NCBI RefSeq assembly: GCF_026239555.1
Contig: NZ_JAPIVP010000018.1
Span: 1 to 64,000 of the forward strand
DNA: 64,000 bases
Reading direction: 5' to 3'
DNA from: Pedobacter sp. PF22-3
GTDB taxonomy: Bacteria > Bacteroidota > Bacteroidia > Sphingobacteriales > Sphingobacteriaceae
Part shown: piece after piece, positions 32,256-41,223 of the stretch
Layout: every line of letters begins with the position of its first letter
Position numbering within the stretch: the first letter of the stretch is position 1
Notes under the pieces: generated by a model
The model's input: only the letters and a program-made list of their open reading frames with translations
Told to the model about the DNA's origin: nothing
Databases searched by the model: none
Translations under genes and position numbers: made by a program

Positions 32256-33824
32256 TTATTTTATTAAATGTTTAATCTGGATCAATTCATGTTCTTCAAG
32301 ATAGCGCCATCTTCCTCGAGGTAAGTCTTTCTTGGTTAAATTGCCATAAACTACACGATCTAATTTTTCTACATTATAACCTAAGTGTTCAAAAATACGG
32401 CGAACAATCCTGTTTTTACCGCTATGGATCTGAATACCGATTTCTTTTTTGGTTCCACCTGCAACATAAGAAATATTGTCGGGTTTAATCAAGCCATCTT
32501 CAAGCTCTAAACCAAAAGCAATTTTATTTAAATCGCCTTGTGATAAAGCTTTATCCAATTCAACGTTGTAGATTTTAGTGATACCGTTTTTAGGATGTGA
32601 TAATTTATCAGCTAAATCACCATCATTTGTCATTAACAATAAACCTGTGGTATTGCGATCTAAGCGACCAACCGGGTAAATGCGTTCACGACTTGCTTTG
32701 TCAACCAATTGCATTACTGTACGGCGTTCCTGAGGATCGTCGGTAGTTGTGATATAATCTTTTGGTTTATTCAATAAAACGTAAACTTTTTTCTCGCGTT
32801 TTAATAATTCTCCATTATAGCGAACCAAATCCTTTGCGGGGTCTACCTTGTGTCCCAGTTCGGTAATGGCTTCGCCGTTTACGGTAATAATACCGGCAAT
32901 GATCAGTTCGTCGGCTTTACGACGAGAGCAGATGCCTGCATTTGAAATATATCTGTTTAGGCGAATTAAGCCTTTATCTTCGTTTGTTTTACGGCCCTGG
33001 GCAATAACAGTGCGCTCTGGGCGGTTAAATTCTGTATCTCTTGGCTGTGTCTCCTCACGTTTTCTGAACGGACGGCTATCGCCTTCCCTGGGCTCTCTAG
33101 GCTTTACATCTCTTGAGCTTCCAGCACTTGGCTTGAAATCATCAGATTTGCCTCTTGATTTGTAATCTTTGTAACCACCTTCTCTCGGTTTAAAATCTCT
33201 CGATCCGCCATCTTTCGATTTGAAATCACGGTCACCCGTTCTTGGTTTGTAATCTCTCGATCCGCCTTCTCTGGGTTTAAAGTCGCGGTCGCCAGTTCTC
33301 GGTTTAAAATCTCGCGAATCTCCATCCTTAGATTTGAAATCACGCTCTCCTGTTCTTGGCTTATAATCTCTTGCACCACCATCTCTTGTTTTAAAATCCC
33401 TGTCTCCTGTTCTTGGTTTGTAGTCTCTTGATCCTCCATCTCTCGATTTGAAGTCACGGTCGCCAGTTCTTGGTTTGTAATCTCTTGATTTAGCGCCACG
33501 ATCTTCTGAGCTTGAATCTTTAGATTTAAATTCGCGATCTCCGAATTTGAAACTCTGCGGTTCTGCATCTTTTGATTTAAAGTCACGTCCGCCTGATCTT
33601 GGTTTGAAATCTTTTTTGTCTCCGAAAGATTTTGATTTGAAATCTTTACTATCTGTGCTTCTGGGTCTGAAGCCATCCTTCGAATCGGATGATTTTTTGA
33701 ATTTGCTGTCTTTGTCGTCTGACCTTCTTCTGTCAGATCCGGCCGAACTGCTTCTGCCTTCTGTTTTCCGACTGCCTGATTTGGACTTGTCATCCCGACT
33801 GTTCCTGTTGTTTTTATTTATCAT
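32256..33824 (-). CDS. 23S rRNA pseudouridine synthase (RluB/RsuA family) with long disordered N-terminus
   Basis: A 522-aa protein. The C-terminal 245 residues are a standard RsuA/RluB enzyme: an S4 RNA-binding domain (about 277-325, IRLNRYISNAGICSRRKADELI) and a catalytic domain with the aspartate motif GRLDRNTTGLLLMTNDGDLA. It should isomerise uridine in the large-subunit rRNA. The first 270 residues are low-complexity and very rich in Arg, Lys, Asp, Ser and Gly. They include about five copies of a 19-residue unit (SRDYKPRTGDRDFKSKDGG) at about 113-207. That is an unusually long tail, plausibly an RNA-binding disordered region. Confidence 0.92.
   Translation of the reverse strand: MINKNNRNSRDDKSKSGSRKTEGRSSSAGSDRRRSDDKDSKFKKSSDSKDGFRPRSTDSKDFKSKSFGDKKDFKPRSGGRDFKSKDAEPQSFKFGDREFKSKDSSSEDRGAKSRDYKPRTGDRDFKSRDGGSRDYKPRTGDRDFKTRDGGARDYKPRTGERDFKSKDGDSRDFKPRTGDRDFKPREGGSRDYKPRTGDRDFKSKDGGSRDFKPREGGYKDYKSRGKSDDFKPSAGSSRDVKPREPREGDSRPFRKREETQPRDTEFNRPERTVIAQGRKTNEDKGLIRLNRYISNAGICSRRKADELIIAGIITVNGEAITELGHKVDPAKDLVRYNGELLKREKKVYVLLNKPKDYITTTDDPQERRTVMQLVDKASRERIYPVGRLDRNTTGLLLMTNDGDLADKLSHPKNGITKIYNVELDKALSQGDLNKIAFGLELEDGLIKPDNISYVAGGTKKEIGIQIHSGKNRIVRRIFEHLGYNVEKLDRVVYGNLTKKDLPRGRWRYLEEHELIQIKHLIK
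33204..33488 (-). repeat. 57-bp tandem repeat encoding the 19-aa RDYKPRTGDRDFK unit
   Basis: Five imperfect direct repeats of 57 bp lie in frame in the pseudouridine synthase gene. Being a multiple of three, copy-number change would lengthen or shorten the tail without frameshift. Confidence 0.8.
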
Positions 33825-33837
33825 GATACGCTTTTAA

Positions 33838-33865
33838 CGCATTAAAAATGCGGGCTGCAAATTTA
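33838..33865 (-). promoter_or_regulatory. Promoter plus 5'-terminal hairpin of the pseudouridine synthase gene
   Basis: TAAATTTG (33858-33865, minus strand) is an exact -7 box. With the 4-nt rule the transcript begins at about 33853, immediately before a CGCATT/AATGCG hairpin (33838-33852). The mRNA would therefore start with a stem-loop. Confidence 0.5.
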
Positions 33866-34015
33866 TGAAAAAATGGTGAGTATAACAATTATCTGAGCGG
33901 AAAAAGTAGATAAAAAAATAGCCTCTAATATAGGGAAAATTGTCTGAAAATCAAAATCTAAAATCCTTGTTTAAAGCACTTTTAAGGCTGTTTTTTGCGC
34001 TTATTTCTGTAACTA

Positions 34016-34047
34016 TTTGATAGTGTGGTTATTATTTTTTACCTTTG
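34016..34047 (+). promoter_or_regulatory. Promoter TTTG-N20-TACCTTTG
   Basis: -33 element TTTG at 34016-34019, a 20-nt spacer and an exact -7 box at 34040-34047, upstream of the lytic transglycosylase gene. Confidence 0.7.
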
Positions 34048-34078
34048 CCAGCGTTTTTATATAAGTTTCACCAAAAAA

Positions 34079-34084
34079 AGGAGG
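34079..34084 (+). promoter_or_regulatory. Shine-Dalgarno-like AGGAGG, unusual for the phylum
   Basis: AGGAGG lies 3 nt before the ATG at 34088. It supports this start over an upstream in-frame one, which would begin before the predicted transcription start. Confidence 0.5.
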
Positions 34085-34087
34085 AGA

Positions 34088-34870
34088 ATGTTAAAGAAAC
34101 ACATCGTACCATTTTCAGTAGTGGCAACACTATTTATCTTGGCTAAAGTGTTCACTTACCAAATGCCCTTAGCAAAAAAAAGTCTTTTTAAGGAAGAAAA
34201 ATTAAGCTCTACAATAACAAAAACTGATAGCATAAAAGTTGAAGACGTTGTGAAACCTCTTTCTTTAATGGCCCAGTTAAATTTCGCGGATGAAACCCTG
34301 CCTTTGGGCGATAAAAGGGTGGAAAGAAAAATGAAAAAAATTTTAGCCGCACACAGTTACAAGAACACACACACTAATCTTTTGCACCAGAAAGCAGCAA
34401 AATGGTTTCCGGTTATCGAGCCAATACTTGCCGCTTACGGTATCCCGAACGATTTTAAGTATTTGGCTTTAGTCGAATCTGGAATGACTGAGGGAACTTC
34501 ACCTAAAGGTGCAGCCGGAATCTGGCAGTTTATGCCGGGTACTGCCCGTAATTATGGATTAAAAGTGAACGGGGATGTTGATGAGCGCTATAATTTGCGT
34601 AAATCTACTATTGCAGCCTGCAAATACATCAGGGAGATGTATAAAGGTTTAGAAAGCTGGACATTAGTGGCTGCGGCCTACAATGTTGGCGACGGGCGCT
34701 TACGCAAGCAGATCAATAATCAAAATCAGGACAATTACTACAAAATGAGGCTTAACCGCGAAACTGGTGGCTATGTTTATAAAGTAATTTCTATGAAACA
34801 GATCATGGAGCACCCGAAACGTTACGGTTACAAAAAACCGCGAGTATTATTGGCCTATAACGGCGGATAA
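34088..34870 (+). CDS. Lytic transglycosylase domain protein (MltD/SLT-like)
   Basis: A 260-aa envelope enzyme with an N-terminal signal anchor (about 5-22, HIVPFSVVATLFILAKVF) and an SLT goose-lysozyme domain (about 105-235). The catalytic Glu sits in YLALVESGMTEG. The conserved SPKGAAGIWQFMPGTARNYGL, YNLRKSTIAACKYI and AAYNVGDGRL follow. It should cleave peptidoglycan to anhydro-muropeptides. No LysM domain is present, unlike E. coli MltD. Promoter, SD-like site and terminator make it a well-defined single-gene unit. Confidence 0.92.
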   Translation: MLKKHIVPFSVVATLFILAKVFTYQMPLAKKSLFKEEKLSSTITKTDSIKVEDVVKPLSLMAQLNFADETLPLGDKRVERKMKKILAAHSYKNTHTNLLHQKAAKWFPVIEPILAAYGIPNDFKYLALVESGMTEGTSPKGAAGIWQFMPGTARNYGLKVNGDVDERYNLRKSTIAACKYIREMYKGLESWTLVAAAYNVGDGRLRKQINNQNQDNYYKMRLNRETGGYVYKVISMKQIMEHPKRYGYKKPRVLLAYNGG

Positions 34871-34902
34871 TATAATTAAGATAAAGACAAGCATTTGGTA
34901 AG

Positions 34903-34933
34903 GCGTCCCGGTTTTTAATCGGGACGCTTTTTA
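34903..34933 (+). terminator. Intrinsic terminator
   Basis: GCGTCCCG (34903-34910) pairs with CGGGACGC (34920-34927), followed by TTTTTATTT. Confidence 0.9.
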
Positions 34934-35270
34934 TTTAAGGTGATTACATGGATTTATGGGATTACACCGATTCGTTTTGCATCATGCTAACCAATGAACT
35001 TTTTTGCCACGGAAGCACGGATTAACACAGAAAATCTTACTTCGTTACGCCATCCTGAATTTATTTCAGGATCCTTAACGAGAGGGAAATCAATATCTAA
35101 ATATAGGAAATAACACATATTGGATAGGCCCTAGGGCAAGTTTCGGACGACGATCGCGTGTGGCGGCGAATTAGATAGTATTCAATTGACCATTTTAAGC
35201 GGCTAATCAATTAACTAACAAATGATCATTGAATTTACGCCAACCGCTTTTCGCTTTACGCTCAAAACGC
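34934..35270. repeat. Intergenic region with decayed repeats
   Basis: No gene is seen. It contains a GCCACGGAAGCACGG fragment (about 35003-35018) of the AACCACAAAG family and a short CATCCTGAATTTATTTCAGG module (35050-35069). The rest is unremarkable AT-rich sequence. Confidence 0.55.
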
Positions 35271-35278
35271 TTTCTTTG
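35271..35278 (+). promoter_or_regulatory. Near-consensus leaderless -7 box (TTTCTTTG)
   Basis: One mismatch to TAnnTTTG. The G is followed by CATT and the ATG at 35283, the same 4-nt geometry as cysS and lipA. Confidence 0.45.
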
Positions 35279-35282
35279 CATT

Positions 35283-36323
35283 ATGTTCAAACTGCGCATC
35301 AATAAAATAATCAATCAACCTGGCGATAATATAACTTTTCAGTTTGAAGAGGTGGATGAATACCCGGCATATTTGGCGGGACAGTTTTTATCACTGGTTT
35401 TTCAGGGAAAAAATAAAGAGGTAAGGAGATCTTATTCTTTCAACAGTTCGCCAGATGTAAATGAACCTTTGGCAATTACCGTGAAACGCGTGGAGAATGG
35501 AGAAATTTCGAGGTTTTTGCACCATAAAACCTCGGTAAATGATATTCTTTTGGCGCAAGAGCCACAAGGCTTGTTCAGTTATATTCCGGATGAAAATCTG
35601 GAACGTGATCTTTTTCTTTTTGCTGCAGGCGTTGGGATTACGCCATTATTCTCGATTTTAAAAACGGCATTGGTGCGTGAGCAAAAATCGTTGATCACAT
35701 TAGTATATAGTAACAGATCGAAAGAAGAAACTTTGTTTTACGATGAACTGATCGAATGGCAACAGCAATACCCAGATAGGTTAAAAATTGTCTGGATTTT
35801 TAGCAACAGTAAAAACTTAATGACGGCCAGGCTGAACAAGTTCTATATCGATAAATTAATTAAAGAACATTTACATTTCGACAGGGATAGTGCATTGTTT
35901 TATAGCTGCGGACCAATAATTTACATGGATTTATGCCGGATTACCTTATTGGGCATGGGTTTCGATATTAAACAGATCAAAAGAGAGACTTTTGTGCTGC
36001 CTGAAGATGAGGTTGATGAGGACGATAGTTCTGAAAAAATCGTTGACAAAAATACCTATTCAGTTGTATTAAATTTTAAAGGTGAAACATATCATCTTGA
36101 TGTGCCCTGGCCAAAGCGGATTTTAGATGTAGCCCTAGAAAATAAAATTAAACTTCCTTATAGTTGCCGTGGCGGTGTATGCAGCACCTGCGTGGCCAAT
36201 TGTACCAGGGGCGGGGTAAGGATGGATTACAACGAAGTGCTTACGGATGATGAATTGGAAAGGGGTAGAGTGCTGGTTTGTACGGGCCACCCCACAGAGA
36301 ATGGAACGACTATAGAGTGGTAG
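35283..36323 (+). CDS. Ferredoxin reductase-type oxidoreductase with C-terminal [2Fe-2S] domain (PaaE-like)
   Basis: A 346-aa three-domain electron-transfer protein. The FAD-binding domain (about 1-100) has the RSYSFNSSPD flavin motif. The NAD(P)-binding domain (about 105-240) has FAAGVGITPLFSIL and FYSCGP. The C-terminal plant-type ferredoxin domain (about 258-346) has Cys ligands in SCRGGVCSTC and the distal VLVCTG. The domain order matches PaaE and Hmp-like reductases. No paaABCD genes are near, so the partner oxygenase or hydroxylase is unknown. I choose the ATG at 35283. Confidence 0.9.
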   Translation: MFKLRINKIINQPGDNITFQFEEVDEYPAYLAGQFLSLVFQGKNKEVRRSYSFNSSPDVNEPLAITVKRVENGEISRFLHHKTSVNDILLAQEPQGLFSYIPDENLERDLFLFAAGVGITPLFSILKTALVREQKSLITLVYSNRSKEETLFYDELIEWQQQYPDRLKIVWIFSNSKNLMTARLNKFYIDKLIKEHLHFDRDSALFYSCGPIIYMDLCRITLLGMGFDIKQIKRETFVLPEDEVDEDDSSEKIVDKNTYSVVLNFKGETYHLDVPWPKRILDVALENKIKLPYSCRGGVCSTCVANCTRGGVRMDYNEVLTDDELERGRVLVCTGHPTENGTTIEW

Positions 36324-36393
36324 GTTAGTTCAATCGTTAATTGGTCATTGCTTCAATTGTTCACAGGGTTAACGTGGCGTTCATAAGCATCAT

Positions 36394-36432
36394 CGTCATC
36401 TCGAGCGGAGAGTAACGGAGCCGAGAGATCTT
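36394..36432. repeat. CGTCATCTCGAG-type repeat
   Basis: CGTCATCTCGAGCGGAGAGT then GGAGCCGAGAGATCTTT. It is a variant copy of the family at 2595 and 48035, in the gap before the 93-aa orphan. Confidence 0.65.
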
Positions 36433-36573
36433 TGGATGTTTAATATATCTAAAATCTTGGTTAATAGTCATTCTCGTTGTATAAATGAAGAAGGCTAATT
36501 GATATAAAGAAAATTAACTTAGAATGAATTCCTGCCTTATGGTTTCCCGTAGAGTTTTGTTGTTAAGAAAGAA

Positions 36574-36581
36574 TATTTTCG
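36574..36581 (+). promoter_or_regulatory. -7-like box (TATTTTCG)
   Basis: One mismatch to TAnnTTTG, 23 nt before the ATG at 36605. The same variant precedes the gene at 54023. Confidence 0.4.
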
Positions 36582-36604
36582 AGCTTATCAATTAAAACTA
36601 TAAA

Positions 36605-36886
36605 ATGGCAAATTTTAAAAAGAGTGATTTGAAGCTTCAGTATTCTTGGACGGCTTCTGCAGAAAGCGACAACGCTAAAATTACAGGCTTCCCCGATAAT
36701 GTACTTCTTGATAGACATGAAGGGTATGAAGTCCTTCCTTTTCTTAATAGGTATATGGGTGAAAAGGGGTGGACAGGTCAAGCTACTCTACATAAGTTAG
36801 AGGATGCATTGCGCGACAAACTTCCGGGAACAACTCGAAGTCATGCGAATATTAAGAAGTGGTTAAATGATAATTTTAATCTATAA
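36605..36886 (+). CDS. Small protein of unknown function
   Basis: A 93-aa soluble protein that I do not recognise. It begins MANFKKSDLKLQYSW and contains ITGFPDNVLLDRHEGYEVLPFLNRYM. It ends with an amphipathic basic stretch (LPGTTRSHANIKKWLNDNFNL) that could be a small helix-turn. It has its own promoter-like box and a strong terminator, so it is likely a real stand-alone gene. No mobile genes flank it apart from repeats. Confidence 0.65.
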   Translation: MANFKKSDLKLQYSWTASAESDNAKITGFPDNVLLDRHEGYEVLPFLNRYMGEKGWTGQATLHKLEDALRDKLPGTTRSHANIKKWLNDNFNL

Positions 36887-36910
36887 CTAATTCAGTGAAA
36901 ATTAAAATAT

Positions 36911-36940
36911 ATGTCGGGCAACTAGTCCGACATTTTTTTT
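36911..36940 (+). terminator. Intrinsic terminator
   Basis: ATGTCGG (36911-36917) pairs with CCGACAT (36927-36933), followed by eight T. Confidence 0.9.
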
Positions 36941-37125
36941 AGCTCGTTAATGTGTCTTGAGATTATAAGCTAATCATTGCATATAACTAACTGCTTTATG
37001 CAATTATTTCGTTTTTAATGTTTATTAGCAAAAGAAAGATAAATTTATCTTAATCAATTAAGATTTTTAAAAACCATTTCTCTAAAAATACAAAACCGTT
37101 GGCTCATTATCGGCGTTTATCTGGT

Positions 37126-38085
37126 ATGACAAAAACTTTTTTTACGCTTATCATCTGCCTCATTTGTTTACAATCCTTTGCTCAGGATTCAATAGTGGTA
37201 AAAAGAGAGTTTGCCAACAAAGAATATATTCATCTGTACAAAGAAAATGCTGATTTAGCTTATACAGCACCGGGTGGAGAATTGGGTGCGCCTTCAAAAT
37301 ACGTAATCAACGGACGGCTTACCACTACATATATGCTTTTGGGCAGTTATAAATCGCCAATTGCCTTTGCTATTATTCCTGATTTTACGGTACGTGTGCG
37401 GACCGAATTTTCTGCTGCTGTACGGACGCCGAGTTACCGTTTGGGGGGAGCGCTTTATGCCAGGTTAAATCCCGATCCCGAACATTATAAATATGCTGAA
37501 CTGGCTTTTACACATCATTCAAATGGTCAGGACCAGAGTGCGTTTAATCCCGATGGTACAATTAATACCCGTACAGGAAATTTTAACGCAAATTATTTAA
37601 CACTTTCTTACCGTTTTGGAGATTTTACAGCAATTAATGCCGATGAAAGCTATTATTCCTTCAATCATCGGCTTGGTTTGCAATGGTACAAATTTTTCAG
37701 GTACGAGCCAGCGCTTAATGAAGGTTTTGGATTTACAAGAGTGCTTTACGGTTTCTCCTGGCGCAGGTATGATGAAATCGAAAAAAACGCCAGGAATAAA
37801 CAGAAAGTTAAAAGCGAAAAAGAAACCTGGCGTTTAAATACAGAGTTATCTTATGCCGTAAATAAAATTCCATCCAAAAATTTTGCGAATATCCAGAAGA
37901 GACTTAATGCTGAAATCAACTTTAATTACAGTTTTCCGTTTATGAATAATGTGTTTTTGATGGCTGCTGTAGGCTATTATGGCGAAGATAATTACAATAT
38001 CTACTTTCAGGATCATTATGGTTATGTGCGCTTTGGCTTATCATCTGGTTTCCTTAGAAATAGAAGCCGACATTATGACAATTAA
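37126..38085 (+). CDS. Outer-membrane phospholipase A-like protein
   Basis: A 319-aa exported beta-barrel protein with a signal peptide (about 1-20, ending QSFAQ). The active-site motif of OMPLA-type phospholipases (His-x-Ser-Asn-Gly) appears as AFTHHSNGQDQS at about residue 137. The surrounding aromatic, alternating strands (YAELAFTHHSNG, YLTLSYRFGDF, HRLGLQWYKFF) and a terminal FGLSSGFL strand fit an outer-membrane barrel. The catalytic Asn of the triad cannot be placed with certainty. I start at the ATG at 37126, which begins the signal peptide. Confidence 0.7.
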   Translation: MTKTFFTLIICLICLQSFAQDSIVVKREFANKEYIHLYKENADLAYTAPGGELGAPSKYVINGRLTTTYMLLGSYKSPIAFAIIPDFTVRVRTEFSAAVRTPSYRLGGALYARLNPDPEHYKYAELAFTHHSNGQDQSAFNPDGTINTRTGNFNANYLTLSYRFGDFTAINADESYYSFNHRLGLQWYKFFRYEPALNEGFGFTRVLYGFSWRRYDEIEKNARNKQKVKSEKETWRLNTELSYAVNKIPSKNFANIQKRLNAEINFNYSFPFMNNVFLMAAVGYYGEDNYNIYFQDHYGYVRFGLSSGFLRNRSRHYDN

Positions 38086-38197
38086 TAGGTAATACAGATT
38101 GGTTTTGACTTTCTTTTTGATAAAATTTTTAGCATTTTTGCGGATTGAAATCTGGTCTTTTTTAAGCCCAGGTTTTGGCCCCAACTTTAAATAAAAT

Positions 38198-41113
38198 ATG
38201 AGCAATAAATCTATCGACCTCGGCGAGCAAAAAGATGTAGAAGTATATGGTGCGAGGGTACATAATTTAAAGAATATAGACGTTAGCTTTCCGCGCAACG
38301 AACTTGTAGTGATTACGGGTTTAAGTGGCAGCGGTAAATCTTCGTTGGCTTTTGATACCATTTACGCCGAAGGTCAACGCCGTTATATGGAAACTTTCAG
38401 CGCCTATAGCCGTCAGTTTATGGGCGGTATGGAGCGCCCAGATGTAGACAAAGTTTCGGGTTTAAGTCCGGTTATTGCCATTGAGCAAAAAACCACCAGT
38501 AAAAATCCACGTTCCACCGTGGGTACCATTACCGAAATTTACGATTTTATGCGTTTGCTCTATGCACGTGTGGCTGATGCCTATTCGTACAATACCGGTG
38601 AGAAAATGGAACGCATGAGCGAAGACCAAATTCTGCAAAATATCTTTAATAAATTCGATGGTTTGGCCGTAAATATCCTTGCTCCGGTGGTTAAGGGAAG
38701 AAAAGGACATTACCGCGAACTTTTTGAGCAGATCCGTAAACAGGGTTATGTAAAAGTGCGTGTAGATGGAGAAATTAAGGATATTACCGCTAAAATGCAG
38801 GTAGATCGTTATAAAATCCACGATATTGAAGTGGTGATCGATCGCCTGATTATTGATGTAAAAGATAAAAAACGTCTGCTCGATTCCTTGCAAATCGCCA
38901 TGAAAATGGGTAAAGGGGTAATTAAAATCAGCGATAAGGATAATAATGTAGCACATTTTAGTAAGTTTTTGATGTGCCCAACCACGGGTATTTCTTACGA
39001 TGAGCCTCAGCCAAACAGTTTTTCGTTCAACTCACCTTACGGGGCTTGCGAACGTTGTGACGGTTTGGGTTATATTTTTGTGGTGGATAAAGATTCGGTT
39101 ATCCCAAATCCAAAACTGAGTATTTTAAATGGTGGCTTGGCTCCTTTGGGCGAATACCGCGATATCTGGATGTTCCAGGTGTTAAAAGCCTTGGCCAAAA
39201 AATACAGTTTCTCGCTTTCTACGCCAATTGAAAAATTAAGCGACGAAGTCATCAATATCATTTTAAATGGTTCACCTGATTTAATTAAAGTTGAGGTAGA
39301 ATACAATAAATGGAATGTTCAGAATTATAACATCACTTTCGATGGGATAATTAAAATGCTTGAAGAGCAGAACGAAAAAAGAAGCGAATCTGCAGCTGAC
39401 GATATGGACGAATTCAGGAAACTGAAAACCTGTCCGGAGTGCCATGGTGCCCGCTTGAAAAAAGAAAGTTTGCATTTTAAGGTTGACGGTAAAAATATTT
39501 TTGAACTTTCATCGATGGATATCAACAACCTTCATCAATGGTTTGAAAAGGTTGATGAACGTTTATCTGATCGTCAGAATATTATTGCCAAAGAAATTTT
39601 AAAGGAAATTAAAGCCAGGATCGGCTTTTTGACTGATGTAGGTTTAACTTATTTAACTTTAGATCGTACTGCGCGCACACTTTCAGGTGGTGAAGCTCAG
39701 CGTATCCGTTTGGCTACGCAGATCGGTTCGCAGTTGATGAACGTCATGTACATTCTCGATGAGCCAAGTATCGGTTTGCACCAGCGCGATAATGAACGTT
39801 TGATCAATGCCTTGAAAAATCTCCGTGATTTAGGAAATACCGTTTTGGTTGTAGAGCATGATAAAGACATGATTCTGGAAGCGGATTGGGTAATTGATGT
39901 AGGTCCGGGAGCTGGTATCCATGGCGGAACAGTGGTTGCAGAAGGAACAGCCGCACAGATCCTGAAATCAAATACCTTAACTGCCGATTATCTAAACGGT
40001 AAAAGGAGCATTGAAACACCAAAAGTGCGCAGAAAAGGCAACGGACATAAATTGTCGCTACTAAAAGCTACCGGACATAATTTAAAAGAGGTTTCTGTAG
40101 ATTTTCCTTTGGGTAAATTTATTGCTGTAACCGGTGTTTCTGGCAGCGGGAAATCGAGTTTAATTACTGAAACTTTATACCCGATTTTAAACCATCATTT
40201 CTTCAGGGCCAAAAAAACACCTTTGCCTTATGAAAAAATCAATGGATTAAAAGAAATTGATAAGGTAATTGAGATTGATCAGGCTCCGATTGGGAGAACG
40301 CCACGTTCAAATCCTTCTACCTATACCGGGGTTTTCTCCGATATCAGGAATTTGTTTGTGCAGTTGCCCGAAGCAAAAATCCGTGGTTATAAACCCGGCC
40401 GTTTTTCTTTCAACGTTAAAGGTGGCCGTTGCGAAACCTGTCAGGGTGCGGGTTTAAAGGTAATCGAAATGAACTTTTTACCTGATGTGCAAGTACCCTG
40501 CGAAGAATGTGGCGGAAGAAGATACAACAGGGAAACTTTAGAAGTTCGTTTCCGTGGAAAATCGATCAGTGATGTGTTGGATATGAGTATCGAAGATGCC
40601 TGCACTTTTTTCGAAAATATTCCGATCATCTATAGAAAGATTAAAACCTTAAAAGACGTTGGTTTAGGTTATATCACTTTGGGCCAATCGTCGGTTACTT
40701 TATCAGGAGGGGAGGCACAGCGTGTAAAACTGGCCACAGAACTTTCTAAAAAAGATACCGGAAAGACCTTTTATATTTTAGATGAGCCTACAACTGGTCT
40801 TCACTTTGAAGATATAAACGTGCTTTTAGGTGTATTGCAAGAACTTGTTGATAAAGGAAATACGATTTTGGTAATCGAGCATAACTTAGACGTAGTTAAA
40901 GTTGCCGATTGGGTAATTGATTTAGGAGAAGAAGGCGGTGCTGGCGGCGGAAGGATTTTGTTTGAAGGTACACCAGAAGGTTTAATCCAGAACCCAATCA
41001 GCCTAACCGGAAAATTTTTGAAAAAGGAAATGGAATGGAGTCCGCAGTCGGAAGTCGGAAGTCCGGAGCCCAAAGTTAAAGCTCCGAAAAAAAGCAAAGC
41101 TGAAAAGAGATAG
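38198..41113 (+). CDS. uvrA: Excinuclease ABC subunit A
   Basis: A 971-aa DNA-damage sensor of nucleotide excision repair. Two ABC modules are visible. The first Walker A is GLSGSGKSSLAF (about residue 40) with signature LSGGEAQRIRLA. The second Walker A is GVSGSGKSSLI with signature LSGGEAQRVKLA. The zinc-binding Cys groups include ACERCDGLG, KTCPECHGARLK and GRCETCQGAG...CEECGG. The first module's CPTTG has one Cys fewer than the E. coli form. The C-terminal tail is Lys/Pro-rich (VKAPKKSKAEKR). It appears monocistronic. Confidence 0.97.
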   Translation: MSNKSIDLGEQKDVEVYGARVHNLKNIDVSFPRNELVVITGLSGSGKSSLAFDTIYAEGQRRYMETFSAYSRQFMGGMERPDVDKVSGLSPVIAIEQKTTSKNPRSTVGTITEIYDFMRLLYARVADAYSYNTGEKMERMSEDQILQNIFNKFDGLAVNILAPVVKGRKGHYRELFEQIRKQGYVKVRVDGEIKDITAKMQVDRYKIHDIEVVIDRLIIDVKDKKRLLDSLQIAMKMGKGVIKISDKDNNVAHFSKFLMCPTTGISYDEPQPNSFSFNSPYGACERCDGLGYIFVVDKDSVIPNPKLSILNGGLAPLGEYRDIWMFQVLKALAKKYSFSLSTPIEKLSDEVINIILNGSPDLIKVEVEYNKWNVQNYNITFDGIIKMLEEQNEKRSESAADDMDEFRKLKTCPECHGARLKKESLHFKVDGKNIFELSSMDINNLHQWFEKVDERLSDRQNIIAKEILKEIKARIGFLTDVGLTYLTLDRTARTLSGGEAQRIRLATQIGSQLMNVMYILDEPSIGLHQRDNERLINALKNLRDLGNTVLVVEHDKDMILEADWVIDVGPGAGIHGGTVVAEGTAAQILKSNTLTADYLNGKRSIETPKVRRKGNGHKLSLLKATGHNLKEVSVDFPLGKFIAVTGVSGSGKSSLITETLYPILNHHFFRAKKTPLPYEKINGLKEIDKVIEIDQAPIGRTPRSNPSTYTGVFSDIRNLFVQLPEAKIRGYKPGRFSFNVKGGRCETCQGAGLKVIEMNFLPDVQVPCEECGGRRYNRETLEVRFRGKSISDVLDMSIEDACTFFENIPIIYRKIKTLKDVGLGYITLGQSSVTLSGGEAQRVKLATELSKKDTGKTFYILDEPTTGLHFEDINVLLGVLQELVDKGNTILVIEHNLDVVKVADWVIDLGEEGGAGGGRILFEGTPEGLIQNPISLTGKFLKKEMEWSPQSEVGSPEPKVKAPKKSKAEKR

Positions 41114-41125
41114 GCTGCGGAGAAT

Positions 41126-41194
41126 CGTCATTCCCAACTTGATTGGGAATCTTAATGCAAGCGCTTTAAGATTCCCGCCTGCGCGGGAATGACG
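41126..41194. repeat. CGTCATTCCCAAC inverted-repeat element
   Basis: Arms TCATTCCCAACTTGATTGGG and AATCTTA (41128-41154) face TAAGATTCCCGCCTGCGCGG and GAATGA (41167-41192). Together they form a 69-bp imperfect palindrome containing two inner hairpins (CCCAACTTGATTGGG and CCCGCCTGCGCGGG). It has the same CGTCAT...ATGACG ends as the other families. Confidence 0.75.
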
Positions 41195-41223
41195 ATTAAT
41201 CTAATGGAATCTGTTAATGGTAG

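Noticed and set aside
33104..33793. Long open frame (229 codons) overlapping the pseudouridine synthase gene in another minus frame
   Set aside because: It is a shadow of the 57-bp repeats; a low-stop repetitive sequence gives long alternative frames. The main frame has the S4 and catalytic domains.
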